Below are positions 38,488 through 46,791 of a stretch of 64,000 nucleotides of DNA, piece after piece; the first letter of the stretch is position 1; each line of letters starts with the position of its first letter. The DNA is from Simplicispira suum. Its GTDB lineage: Bacteria > Pseudomonadota > Gammaproteobacteria > Burkholderiales > Burkholderiaceae_C. The stretch is from contig NZ_CP027669.1 of assembly GCF_003008595.1 (NCBI RefSeq), positions 2,852,001 through 2,916,000 on the forward strand, read 5' to 3'. Made by a program: the position numbers and the translations under genes. The notes beneath the pieces are model-generated. The model was not told the origin of the DNA. It did no database searches and was given only the letters and a program-made list of their open reading frames with translations.

Positions 38488-39151
38488 GCCGGTCTTCGCC
38501 CAGCATGCCGCCAGCCGTCAAATGCAGCACCCGGTCGGCGCGCGCGGCGGCGGCTTGTGAATGCGTGGCCAGCACCAGCGACGCGCCATGCGCACGCGTT
38601 TGCTCCACCAGCAGCTCCAGCACCCGCGCCGCTGTGCCGGGGTCAAGGTTGCCTGTGGGCTCGTCGGCCAGCAGCAGCGCGGGTCTATGCACCAATGCGC
38701 GCGCCAGGGCCACGCGCTGCAACTGGCCGCCGCTGAGCTGCTGCGGCAGGCGCGTGCCCAGGCCCGCCAGTCCGACCGCTTGCAGCATGGCCTGCACGCG
38801 CTCGGGCTGGGGGCCGCCCCCGAGCAGCATCAGCGGCAGCGCCACGTTTTGCGCCACGTCGAGGTGCGGCAGCACGTGAAACGCCTGAAAGACAAAGCCC
38901 AGGTGGGCGCGCCGCCACAGCGCGCGCTCGGTGGCGTCCTGCGTGGAAAGATCGGTGCCGCCGTGGTGAATGCTGCCGGCGCTCCAGGTGTCGAGCCCGG
39001 CCAGGCAGTTGAGCAGGGTGGATTTGCCCACGCCCGAGTCGCCCACGATGGCGACGAACTCGCCCGGCGCCACCTCGAAACCCACATTCTCGAACACCGT
39101 GCTCTGGCCATAGCGCTTGGCGAGGCCCGCCACTCGCAGTGCCGCGCTCAT
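38477..39151 (-). CDS. ABC transporter ATPase, MacB/LolD type
   Basis: 224 aa stand-alone ATPase of the LolD/MacB group, expected partner of the FtsX-type permease at 35346. Walker [13 protein letters not shown], signature [16 protein letters not shown], Walker [13 protein letters not shown] and switch His in THSQAA are intact. ATG 39151 overlaps the miaA stop (ATGA), so it is co-translated with miaA; an upstream in-frame start would run into miaA. Confidence 0.9.
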   Translation of the reverse strand: MSAALRVAGLAKRYGQSTVFENVGFEVAPGEFVAIVGDSGVGKSTLLNCLAGLDTWSAGSIHHGGTDLSTQDATERALWRRAHLGFVFQAFHVLPHLDVAQNVALPLMLLGGGPQPERVQAMLQAVGLAGLGTRLPQQLSGGQLQRVALARALVHRPALLLADEPTGNLDPGTAARVLELLVEQTRAHGASLVLATHSQAAAARADRVLHLTAGGMLGEDRLTR

Positions 39152-40152
39152 GGCACAGCCTGCTCCAGCTGCGCGCATACCGCACGCTCCAGCGCCGTTT
39201 GTGCGCCGGGCTGATCGCAGGCAATCCGCTGGCGCTGGGGCATTGCGCGCAGCCAGGTGATCTGGCGCTTGGCGAGCTGGCGCGTGGCGGCAATGCCGCG
39301 CTCGCGCAGGCCGGGCAGGTCCAGCGCGCCGCCCCTGGTCGCCTGGTCGTCGAGTGCCTGCCAGGCCTGGCGGTAACCGACGCAGCGCATGGCCGGCAGT
39401 TCGGAATGGTTGCGCGGGTCGGCGCGCAGGCGCTGGACCTCTTCAAGAAAGCCTTGCTCCAGCATGGTGTCAAAGCGCGCTGCAATGCGGGTGTGCAGCC
39501 AGGCGCGGTCGTCAGGTTCAAGGCTAAAAAGGCCTCCAGCGCTTATCCCACCTGCGTTAGCAGCTCTCTTTTCAGGAGTATGGAAGGCGGAGAGCGGCTG
39601 ACCGGAGACTTCCCACACTTCCAGCGCCCGCTGGATGCGCTGGCTGTCCGCCGGGGCCAGGCGCGCGGCCGTCACCGGGTCAATGCGTGCGAGCTCAGCG
39701 TGCAGTGCCGGCCAACCCCGTTGCGCAGCCTGCGCCTCGATGCGCTGGCGCACTGCGGGGTCGGCGGCCGGCATGGGGTCGATGCCGTCGATGAGCGCCT
39801 TGAAATAGAGCATGGTGCCGCCGACGAGCAGCGGCAGCGCACCGCGGGCGCGAATTTCGGCAATCAGGCGCGTGGCGTCCTGCACAAAGGCGGCGGCGCT
39901 GTAGGGCTCCCAGGGCTGGCGGATGTCAATGAGATGGTGCGGCAGCGCAGCGCGCTCGGCGGGGCTGGGCTTGGCGGTGCCGATGTCCATGCTGCGGTAG
40001 ACCAGCGCCGAATCCACGCTGACGATTTCCACCGCCACCCGGCCTGCCAGCCGTTCGGCCAGCGCCAGCGCGGCGCCGGTCTTGCCCGAGGCCGTCGGGC
40101 CGGCAAGCGCCAGGCAGGGCAGGGCATCAGCGGTGCTCAAGCGGCTCCCCAT
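39148..40152 (-). CDS. miaA: tRNA dimethylallyltransferase
   Basis: 334 aa MiaA, which isopentenylates A37 of tRNAs reading UNN codons. P-loop GPTASGKT at residues 18-25, Asp/Ser-containing [18 protein letters not shown], and the C-terminal [28 protein letters not shown] dispersed palindrome lies in frame at 39531-39567, encoding about a dozen extra residues ([14 protein letters not shown]) in a loop between LSAFHT and [12 protein letters not shown]. Start ATG 40152; its 5' end overlaps the efflux-pump gene by 26 bp. Confidence 0.95.
   Translation of the reverse strand: MGSRLSTADALPCLALAGPTASGKTGAALALAERLAGRVAVEIVSVDSALVYRSMDIGTAKPSPAERAALPHHLIDIRQPWEPYSAAAFVQDATRLIAEIRARGALPLLVGGTMLYFKALIDGIDPMPAADPAVRQRIEAQAAQRGWPALHAELARIDPVTAARLAPADSQRIQRALEVWEVSGQPLSAFHTPEKRAANAGGISAGGLFSLEPDDRAWLHTRIAARFDTMLEQGFLEEVQRLRADPRNHSELPAMRCVGYRQAWQALDDQATRGGALDLPGLRERGIAATRQLAKRQITWLRAMPQRQRIACDQPGAQTALERAVCAQLEQAVP
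39531..39567. repeat. Dispersed ~40 bp palindrome inside miaA
   Basis: Reverse complement AGAGCTGCTAACGC..GGGATAAGCGCTGGAGGCC is nearly identical to the intergenic copy at 6255. It is in frame with miaA. Confidence 0.8.
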
Positions 40153-41320
40153 ACTTTTGCACCAGCGTCCACGCCACGGCAGCGAGCAGCGTGGCCCAGA
40201 AGAACACGCCTTGCACCAGCGGCCAGATGGTTCCATCCAGGTGCGTGCCCACCCAGCCGCCCACGGCAAAAGCGGCCAGCATCATCATCAATCCATTGAG
40301 CGCCGAGGCCGCGCCGGCCGCATGCGGAAACGGCCCGACGCAGCCGGCCTGCCCGCAGGGCTGGTGCATGCCGTGCGCCACCATGAAGAAGTAGAACGGC
40401 AGCAAGAGGGCCACCGGGTGCCGCACGCCGGCCCAGGCCAGCAGCAGCATGGTGAGCGCGCCGCCCAGGCTCAGCGCCCCCGCCACCGCCACGGTCCGAC
40501 GCAGGCCATGGCGGGTGAGCACGGCGCGGCAGGCGAAAGTGCCGCCGAAATAGGAGAAAGCGCCAAAAAACAGCACAAAGCTGTACTGCGTGCGCGAAAG
40601 CTGGAGCACTTCGATGAAGACGAAGGAGGACGAGGCGAGGAAAGTGAACAGTCCGCCGTAGGACGCCGTGGTGAGCAGGGAGAAGGCCCAGAACGTCGGG
40701 TGGCTCAGCACTTGCATCCAGGTGTGCGCCAGTGTGGCGGGCTCCAGCGCCCGCAGATTGCGCCGCGCGAGCGTCTCGGGCAGGCGCAGCGCCACCAGCG
40801 CCAGCGTTGCCAGGGAAAACACCGTCAAAGCCAGCAGCGCCGCGCGCCAACCCAACCATGCGGACAGCAAGGCGCCGGTCGGTGGGCTCAGGCAGGCGAC
40901 GATCCCCAGGCCGGTGAGCGCACGCGACATGGCGCGGGCCCCGGCCAGTGGCGCGTACAGGTCGCGCACGATGGCGCGCGCACACACCACCACCGCGCCC
41001 ATCGCCGCACCCTGCAGCGTGCGCCAGACCACCAGCAAATCCATGGAGGGCGCCAGTGCGCTGCCGACGGACGCCAGCGTGTACAGCCCCAGGCCCAGGA
41101 GCAGCATGGGCCTGCGCCCAAACCGGTCCGACAGCGGCCCCCAGGCAAGCTGCGAGACGCCAAACGCCAGCAACAAGGCGCTCAGAGTGAGTTGCGCTTG
41201 CGCCACCGGCGCGCCCAGATCGCGCGTGAGCGCCGGGAGCGCGGGCAGGTACAGATCGGTGGTGACGGGCTGGATGCTGAGCAGCAGTGCCAGCACCACC
41301 ACGGCCAGGCCGGGCGACAC
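40127..41320 (-). CDS. Bcr/CflA-type multidrug efflux MFS transporter
   Basis: 397 aa major facilitator with twelve hydrophobic segments. [10 protein letters not shown] in the first helix and [17 protein letters not shown] in loop 2-3 are the Bcr/CflA signature; [23 protein letters not shown] follows. GTG 41320 is the first usable start in frame. It is first in the minus-strand series MFS-miaA-ATPase-permease; overlapping ends suggest one transcript. Substrate unknown, drug/sulfonamide resistance by family only. Confidence 0.85.
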   Translation of the reverse strand: MSPGLAVVVLALLLSIQPVTTDLYLPALPALTRDLGAPVAQAQLTLSALLLAFGVSQLAWGPLSDRFGRRPMLLLGLGLYTLASVGSALAPSMDLLVVWRTLQGAAMGAVVVCARAIVRDLYAPLAGARAMSRALTGLGIVACLSPPTGALLSAWLGWRAALLALTVFSLATLALVALRLPETLARRNLRALEPATLAHTWMQVLSHPTFWAFSLLTTASYGGLFTFLASSSFVFIEVLQLSRTQYSFVLFFGAFSYFGGTFACRAVLTRHGLRRTVAVAGALSLGGALTMLLLAWAGVRHPVALLLPFYFFMVAHGMHQPCGQAGCVGPFPHAAGAASALNGLMMMLAAFAVGGWVGTHLDGTIWPLVQGVFFWATLLAAVAWTLVQKYGEPLEHR

Positions 41321-41459
41321 CGCCGGGGCTGCGATCGGGGGCGCCGCAGGCGCTGCGAGAGGGGGGCGGACATCGCTTTGAGCGTACCAGACGAAGTCGG
41401 GATGCGCTTCCCCCAGAACTCCTGGATTATGTTGATTCTATTCCAGGATTAATTGAATA

Positions 41460-41488
41460 TAGACAGAGAGAATATTTTTTGTTATAAT
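41460..41488 (+). promoter_or_regulatory. Sigma-70 promoter of mscS
   Basis: TAGACA (-35), 17 bases, TATAAT (-10): one mismatch to consensus with ideal spacing. Lies 113 bp upstream of mscS in an AT-rich gap between divergent genes. Confidence 0.8.
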
Positions 41489-41494
41489 TCGCCG

Positions 41495-41521
41495 GCCGCA
41501 TATTCTGCGGCGCTATTTTTT
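41495..41521 (+). promoter_or_regulatory. Hairpin with T-run at the start of the mscS transcript
   Basis: GCCGCA pairs with TGCGGC around TATTC and is followed by GCTATTTTTT. The predicted start point of the promoter at 41460 falls at its left edge. It may be an mRNA-stabilising 5' hairpin or an attenuator-like element. Confidence 0.5.
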
Positions 41522-41601
41522 ATGAGTATTGATGATTTTCAATATGTGGAAATCAAAATAATAACTATTCATTTCATCTGACCCAAGGAGTACCCCGGAA
41601 G

Positions 41602-42714
41602 ATGCAGGAAATTCTCGATATGTCTTTTGCTGGCAATGACACGCTCGCGTGGTTGCGGGCAGCGGCCTGGATGGTTGGGGCCGTGGTGTTGATGAAAATC
41701 ATATTGCCGCTGGTCATTCGACGCATTTCCAGATGGGCGGTCTCCACAAGTACGCGCTGGGACGACGCACTGGTTCAGGCCTTGCGCGCCGTGCGCTGGT
41801 ATTTGATCGCGCTGGTGGCGCTGCACCCGGCCAGCCAGGAGCTGGTGTTGCGCGCCAACACCGAGCGCTGGATGTCGGGCATTGCCACGGTGGCATTTTT
41901 CCTGCAGCTGGGGCTGTGCGCCAGTGCGTTCATCAGTGGCTGGATTGTCAACGTGCGGCAGGATTCGCTGCAAAAAGACCCTTCCACCACCAGCGCCCTG
42001 TCGATTTTGAGTTTCATTGGCCGGGTCGTCGCCTGGGCCGTTCTGCTGCTGCTGTTGCTAGACAATCTGGGTTTTGATGTCAACGCCCTGGTGGCCGGTT
42101 TGGGTATTGGCGGTATTGCCATTGGTCTGGCGCTGCAGAATATTCTCGGAGATCTGTTTGCAAGTTTGAGCATTGTTCTGGACAAGCCCTTCCAGGTCGG
42201 TGATTTTGTCGTGATTGACGATTTCAGCGGCAGCGTGGAGAACATTGGCCTCAAAACCACCCGCTTGCGCAGTCTCAGTGGGGAAGTGCTGGTGTTTTCC
42301 AACGGCGATCTGACCAAGTCGCGGTTGCGCAATTACAAGCTCATGAAAGAGCGGCGCATTCCATTCACCTTTGGCCTCACGTTTGACGCCACGCCGGAGC
42401 AGCTTGAGCAGGTTCCAGGCGTCGTCAAGAAGGTTGTGGATACGCAGGAGCAGGCCCGGTTCGATCGCGCGCATTTCACCGGCTTTGGCGGCTCCAGCCT
42501 CGATTTTGAGGTGGTGTATTGGATGCTCACGCCCGACTATGCAGCCTACCGCGATGTGCAGCAGGCCATCAATCTGGGGCTGATGCGCGAGTTCGCTGCC
42601 CTCGGTGTCGATTTTGCCTTCCCCACGCGCACCCTGATGCTGGGCAAGCAGGGCCCCATTGCGGTGGCGCTGGCAAAGGCTTCGGGCGCTTCCGAAGCCG
42701 ACACGGCGCAATAA
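41602..42714 (+). CDS. Small-conductance mechanosensitive channel family protein (MscS)
   Basis: 370 aa MscS-family channel that releases solutes on hypo-osmotic shock. Four N-terminal hydrophobic segments; the pore helix reads NALVAGLGIGGIAIGLALQNILGDLFAS, followed by DKPFQVGDFVVIDDFSGSVENIGLKTTRLRSLSGEVLVFSNGDL, the beta domain signature. Ribosome binding site AAGGAG. It stands immediately upstream of the compatible-solute genes ggpP/ggpS, which fits osmotic regulation of the locus. Confidence 0.92.
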   Translation: MQEILDMSFAGNDTLAWLRAAAWMVGAVVLMKIILPLVIRRISRWAVSTSTRWDDALVQALRAVRWYLIALVALHPASQELVLRANTERWMSGIATVAFFLQLGLCASAFISGWIVNVRQDSLQKDPSTTSALSILSFIGRVVAWAVLLLLLLDNLGFDVNALVAGLGIGGIAIGLALQNILGDLFASLSIVLDKPFQVGDFVVIDDFSGSVENIGLKTTRLRSLSGEVLVFSNGDLTKSRLRNYKLMKERRIPFTFGLTFDATPEQLEQVPGVVKKVVDTQEQARFDRAHFTGFGGSSLDFEVVYWMLTPDYAAYRDVQQAINLGLMREFAALGVDFAFPTRTLMLGKQGPIAVALAKASGASEADTAQ

Positions 42715-42859
42715 ACGCCGCGTCTCGATCACGGCAGCCTCTGCGGCCGTGCTTTCTTCTCATCTTTTTCTCATCCGTGCTTGCGCCGGGGCCGGGGCTT
42801 TTGCCGCCGGCCCTCTGCCGGGGGCGGGTTTTTGTCCACCCTTCACGAAAGGAGCGCCC

Positions 42860-43573
42860 ATGCACCAAACCATTCTCGCCACCGACCTTGACGGCACGTT
42901 TCTTGGCGGCAGCGCCGACGAGCGTGCTGCTCTTTACGACTGGATTGGTCAGCGGCGCAGCGAGATCGTGCTGATCTACGTCACCGGGCGCAGCCTGACC
43001 ACCATGCGCGATGTGCTGGACGACCTGCCGCTGCAGCCGGACCACATCATTTCCGACGTCGGGACGGCGGTATATGCCGGTGCCGAGCGCGCGCCGCTGC
43101 CGGCGCTCGAAGGCTGGCTGGACGAAGGCTGGCCCGAGCACACGCCGGCGGCTGTGCGCAGCATTCTGGCGCGCCATCCGCACCTTACGGAGCAGCCCGT
43201 GGTGGAGGGGCGGCGTGTTTCCTGCTTTTATTCCGACACGGATCTCGCGGGCGCAGCGCGCAGCGAGCTGGAGGCGGCGGGCTACGACGTGCTGCTGTCG
43301 GCTGAGCGCTACTTCGACGTACTGCCGCGCGGCGTGCAGAAAGGCCCGACGCTGCTGCGCACCCTGAGCGCGCTCGGCCTGCCCCCTGAGCGCACCCTGG
43401 TGGCGGGCGACACGCTCAACGACCTCTCGCTGTTCCAGACCGGGCTGCAGGGCGTCATCGTCGCCAACCGCGAGCCGCTGCTGGCGCGCGCCGCGCAAGG
43501 TCTGGCCAACGTGCATTGGAGCGAAAAAGACGGCGCCGCCGGTGTCCTGGACGCCCTGCACCGCATTCACTAA
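42860..43573 (+). CDS. HAD phosphatase, likely glucosylglycerol-phosphate phosphatase
   Basis: 237 aa HAD-superfamily IIB phosphatase of the sucrose-phosphatase type. Motif I DLDGT starts at residue 9 (nucleophile Asp9, acid/base Asp11), motif II-like YVTGRS, and motif IV GDTLNDLSLF. It lies 12 bp before a GgpS-like synthase; in other proteobacteria a homologous HAD domain is fused to GgpS (GgpPS), so removal of phosphate from glucosylglycerol-phosphate is the likely role. Start ATG 42860 has GAAAGGAG upstream. Trehalose-phosphate phosphatase is an alternative. Confidence 0.75.
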   Translation: MHQTILATDLDGTFLGGSADERAALYDWIGQRRSEIVLIYVTGRSLTTMRDVLDDLPLQPDHIISDVGTAVYAGAERAPLPALEGWLDEGWPEHTPAAVRSILARHPHLTEQPVVEGRRVSCFYSDTDLAGAARSELEAAGYDVLLSAERYFDVLPRGVQKGPTLLRTLSALGLPPERTLVAGDTLNDLSLFQTGLQGVIVANREPLLARAAQGLANVHWSEKDGAAGVLDALHRIH

Positions 43574-43585
43574 GAAAGGACACGC

Positions 43586-45148
43586 ATGAATATGCCCACC
43601 CAGAAAGAATTGAAGAACGAACTCGTTGTCGTCTACCACCGCCAGCCGTACGAAGAGGTCGTGGAGGACGGCAAAACCGTGATGCGCGAGCCGCGCAGCC
43701 CCAACGGCATCATCCCCGCCATCAAGGGCTTTTTCAGCCACGTCGACAAAGCGGTGTGGGTGGCCTGGAAGAAAAAACCTGCCGCAGGCAAGGCGCCCGA
43801 TTTTGAGCGCCGCATCACGGTCAGCGACAGCTATGGCAACTACGACGTCGTGCGCCTGCCGCTCGAAGCCGCCAAGATTCACCAGTTCTATCACGTCACC
43901 TCCAAAGAGGCGCTGTGGCCGGTCATTCATTCCTTCCCCTGGCTGTACTCCACGGAAAACACGCATTGGGCCGACTTTCGCGAAGTGAACCGCCGCTTCG
44001 CCGAGGCCGCTTGTGCCGAGGCAGAGCGCGGTGCGGTGGTCTGGGTGCACGACTACAACCTGTGGCTGGTGCCGGGCTTTGTGCGCAAGATGCGCCCCGA
44101 CCTGAAGATTGCCTTCTTCCACCACACGCAGTTCCCGGCACCTGACGTGTTCAACATCCTGCCCTGGCGCGACGAAATCATCGACAGCCTGCTGGCCTGC
44201 GATCTGGTGGGGTTTCACGTGCCGCGCTTTGCGCAGAACTTCTGCGCCGTGGTCGAGAGCCTGCGCGAGGGCGTGGTGCGCCACGAGGCGCCCATCAGCC
44301 TGCCCATCATTGCGCGTCCTTGCGCGCTGTCGGAGCCGCGCGTCACGGTGCAGCTCGACCTGGAAGGGCGCAGCATCGTCATCGACACCTGCCCCATTGG
44401 CACGGCGCCAGCCATCATCGCCAAAACGGTGAACTCCCCCGAGGGAAAAGCGCGCACCGAGCGCATCCGGCGCGACATGAATGCCGAGACGCTGATCATC
44501 TCGGTCAGCCGTGTGGACTACGCCAAGGGCGGGCGCCAGCAGCTCGAAGCCTTCGAGCGCCTGCTGGCGCGCCGGCCGGACCTGCATGGCCGCGTCAAGC
44601 TCCTGCTGGTCACGGTGGCCGCCGCCGAAGGCATGGAGGTGTACCGCGCCGAGCAGCAAAAGATCGAGCAGCTTGTGGGCCGCATCAACGGCCACTTCGG
44701 GTCCCTGCATTGGCTGCCCATCCATCTCTCGACCACACCGCTGGCCTTTGAGGAAGTGGTGTGCGCCTACGCTGCGGCCGACATCGCCTGGATCGCGCCG
44801 CTGCGCGATGGCCTGAACCTCGTGGCCAAGGAATTTGTCGCCGCCAAGCAGGGCGAACCCGGCGTACTGGTGCTTTCCGAGTTCTCGGGTGCGGCGATGG
44901 AGCTGGAAGACGCGGTGCTGGTCAACCCTTACAGCCGCAGCTCGCTCGATACCACCTTGGACGAAGCCCTTGCCATGCCCGAGGGCGAGCAACGCGAACG
45001 CATGGGTCGCATGCTTCGGCAAGTGCAGCGCTATGACATCGGATACTGGACACGCCACGTGCTGGCGCGCTTTGCCAGGTTGTCCGAGGCGCCTGCACGG
45101 CCCGTGGCGGACGGCCCGGAAGTGCTCGAAGAGCGCGAGGCGGCATAA
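43586..45148 (+). CDS. ggpS: GT20 synthase, likely glucosylglycerol-phosphate synthase
   Basis: 520 aa glycosyltransferase family 20 enzyme. It opens [16 protein letters not shown] and [14 protein letters not shown], then [53 protein letters not shown] and [14 protein letters not shown]. Trehalose-6-phosphate synthase (OtsA) normally shows NRLP and a GGL loop at the start; the [14 protein letters not shown] opening is what I remember of GgpS, which joins ADP-glucose and glycerol 3-phosphate. The product would be the compatible solute glucosylglycerol. Length is close to known GgpS (~500 aa). OtsA-type activity is the main alternative. Confidence 0.8.
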   Translation: MNMPTQKELKNELVVVYHRQPYEEVVEDGKTVMREPRSPNGIIPAIKGFFSHVDKAVWVAWKKKPAAGKAPDFERRITVSDSYGNYDVVRLPLEAAKIHQFYHVTSKEALWPVIHSFPWLYSTENTHWADFREVNRRFAEAACAEAERGAVVWVHDYNLWLVPGFVRKMRPDLKIAFFHHTQFPAPDVFNILPWRDEIIDSLLACDLVGFHVPRFAQNFCAVVESLREGVVRHEAPISLPIIARPCALSEPRVTVQLDLEGRSIVIDTCPIGTAPAIIAKTVNSPEGKARTERIRRDMNAETLIISVSRVDYAKGGRQQLEAFERLLARRPDLHGRVKLLLVTVAAAEGMEVYRAEQQKIEQLVGRINGHFGSLHWLPIHLSTTPLAFEEVVCAYAAADIAWIAPLRDGLNLVAKEFVAAKQGEPGVLVLSEFSGAAMELEDAVLVNPYSRSSLDTTLDEALAMPEGEQRERMGRMLRQVQRYDIGYWTRHVLARFARLSEAPARPVADGPEVLEEREAA

Positions 45149-45176
45149 AAAAAGGGACCGTCAGGTCCCTTTTTGT
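45147..45176. terminator. Bidirectional terminator between ggpS and gdhA
   Basis: AAAGGGACC pairs with GGTCCCTTT around GTCA, flanked by A-runs and T-runs on both strands. It serves the convergent ggpS and gdhA genes. Confidence 0.9.
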
Positions 45177-45195
45177 TGGAGGCAACAACCGGGGT

Positions 45196-46539
45196 TCAGA
45201 TCACGCCCTGCGCCAGCATGGCGTCGGCCACCTTGACGAAGCCGGCCACGTTGGCACCGTTGATGTAGCTTACCGAGCCATCGGCGCGCGTGCCGTGCTG
45301 GACGCAGGCGGCGTGAATGCCTTGCATGATCATCAGCAGGCGGTTGTCCACCTCTTCGGCGGTCCAGTTCAGGCGCATGGCGTTCTGGCTCATCTCCAGG
45401 CCCGAGGTGGCGACGCCACCGGCGTTGCTGGCCTTGCCCGGTGCATACAACACGCCGGCCGCTTCGAACGCCTTGGCCGCTTCGTTGGTTGAAGGCATGT
45501 TGGCGCCTTCGGCCACGCACAGCACGCCGTTCTTGATGAGTGTGGCGGCGTCGTTGGCGTCCAGTTCGTTCTGCGTGGCGCAGGGCAGGGCGATGTCTAC
45601 CGGCACATGCCAAGGCGTCTTGCCGGCTTCAAAGTGCACGCCGGTGCGCTCGGCGTAGTCGCTCACGCGGCCGTAGTGGTGGTTTTTCACGTCCATCAGG
45701 ATGGCGAGCTTTTCGGTGGTGAAACCTGCTTCGTCGACGATGGTGCCGCTTGAATCCGACACCGTGACCACCTTGGCGCCCAGGGCCATGGCTTTTTCCA
45801 CGGCGTACTGGGCCACATTGCCCGAACCCGAGACGGAAACACGCATGCCATCAAACGATTTGCCGCGTGTCTTGAGCATTTCGTCGGCGAAGTACACCGT
45901 GCCGTAACCCGTGGCTTCAGGGCGGATCAGCGAGCCACCAAAAGACAGGCCCTTGCCCGTGAACACGCAGTCGGCGCGGTTGCTGAGCTTCTTGACCATG
46001 CCGGCAATGAAGCCCACCTCGCGCCCGCCCACGCCAATGTCGCCTGCCGGCACGTCGGTGTCGGCGCCCACATGGCGGAACAGTTCGCTGGCAAAGGCCT
46101 GGCAGAAGCGCATGACTTCGGCCGGGCTCTTGCCCTTGGGGTCGAAGTCGGAGCCGCCCTTGCCGCCGCCCATGGGCAGGGTGGTCAGCGCGTTCTTGAA
46201 GGTCTGCTCGAACGCCAGGAACTTGAGCACCGAGAGCGTGACCGAGGGGTGAAAGCGCAGGCCGCCTTTGTAGGGGCCAATGGCCATGCTGTGCTGGATG
46301 CGGTAGCCGCGGTTCACCTGCACCGTGCCGTGGTCGTCGGTCCAGGAGACGCGGAACATGATCACGCGCTCGGGCTCCACCAGGCGTTCCAGCAGGCTTT
46401 GCTCAGCGTACCGGGGATGCTCCTCAATGAACGGCCAGAGGCTTTCCATCACCTCGGTGACGGCCTGGAGGAACTCCGGCTGGTGCGGATTGCGGGTGGC
46501 TACCTCAGCAAGAAAAGCCTCAACGGACGCGAATTTCAT
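45196..46539 (-). CDS. gdhA: NADP-specific glutamate dehydrogenase
   Basis: 447 aa GDH forming glutamate from 2-oxoglutarate and ammonium, hexameric type. Visible landmarks are the substrate-binding GGLRFHPSVTLSVLKFLAFEQ, the catalytic-lysine loop PMGGGKGGSDFDPKG and the nucleotide-binding GSGNVAQYAVEKA. ATG 46539 gives the standard 447 aa size; the frame is open for 63 more codons without homology. Glutamate is an osmolyte counter-ion, and the gene converges on ggpS across a terminator. Confidence 0.96.
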   Translation of the reverse strand: MKFASVEAFLAEVATRNPHQPEFLQAVTEVMESLWPFIEEHPRYAEQSLLERLVEPERVIMFRVSWTDDHGTVQVNRGYRIQHSMAIGPYKGGLRFHPSVTLSVLKFLAFEQTFKNALTTLPMGGGKGGSDFDPKGKSPAEVMRFCQAFASELFRHVGADTDVPAGDIGVGGREVGFIAGMVKKLSNRADCVFTGKGLSFGGSLIRPEATGYGTVYFADEMLKTRGKSFDGMRVSVSGSGNVAQYAVEKAMALGAKVVTVSDSSGTIVDEAGFTTEKLAILMDVKNHHYGRVSDYAERTGVHFEAGKTPWHVPVDIALPCATQNELDANDAATLIKNGVLCVAEGANMPSTNEAAKAFEAAGVLYAPGKASNAGGVATSGLEMSQNAMRLNWTAEEVDNRLLMIMQGIHAACVQHGTRADGSVSYINGANVAGFVKVADAMLAQGVI

Positions 46540-46791
46540 GGCATTTGTCTTTCGGGAAAAAAATGGATTGCGGCAGTGCAGCACGACATTATGCCAAACC
46601 GGTATGGACTCATGCAACAAAATAGGGCGGGTTTGCACGGCCATGGTGCGGTTTCGCCCACTTTGGGTGCGCTGGCAGGACGGCTGTGGCGCAAATGCGT
46701 GCAAAAGTGGTGCATGAGACGGCAGCACTGCGTGCGGCCATTGCGCTGCGGCGTGGCGATTGCCGCGCCGGATCTGCTGGCGAAGCGGTGC

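Noticed and set aside
42569..45058. 829-codon open frame on the minus strand opposite mscS end, ggpP and ggpS
   Set aside because: Low-complexity, His/Gln/Arg-rich translation with no recognisable domain; a shadow of GC-rich codon use in the real genes on the plus strand.
43586..45148. Trehalose-6-phosphate synthase (otsA) as the name for the GT20 gene
   Set aside because: The UDP-glucose loop of OtsA (NRLP, GGL) is absent and the GgpS-like opening is present; kept only as an alternative.
46540..46791. Small gene in the gdhA-mutL gap
   Set aside because: Frames here are short and low-complexity; the gap probably just holds the gdhA promoter, which I could not identify.
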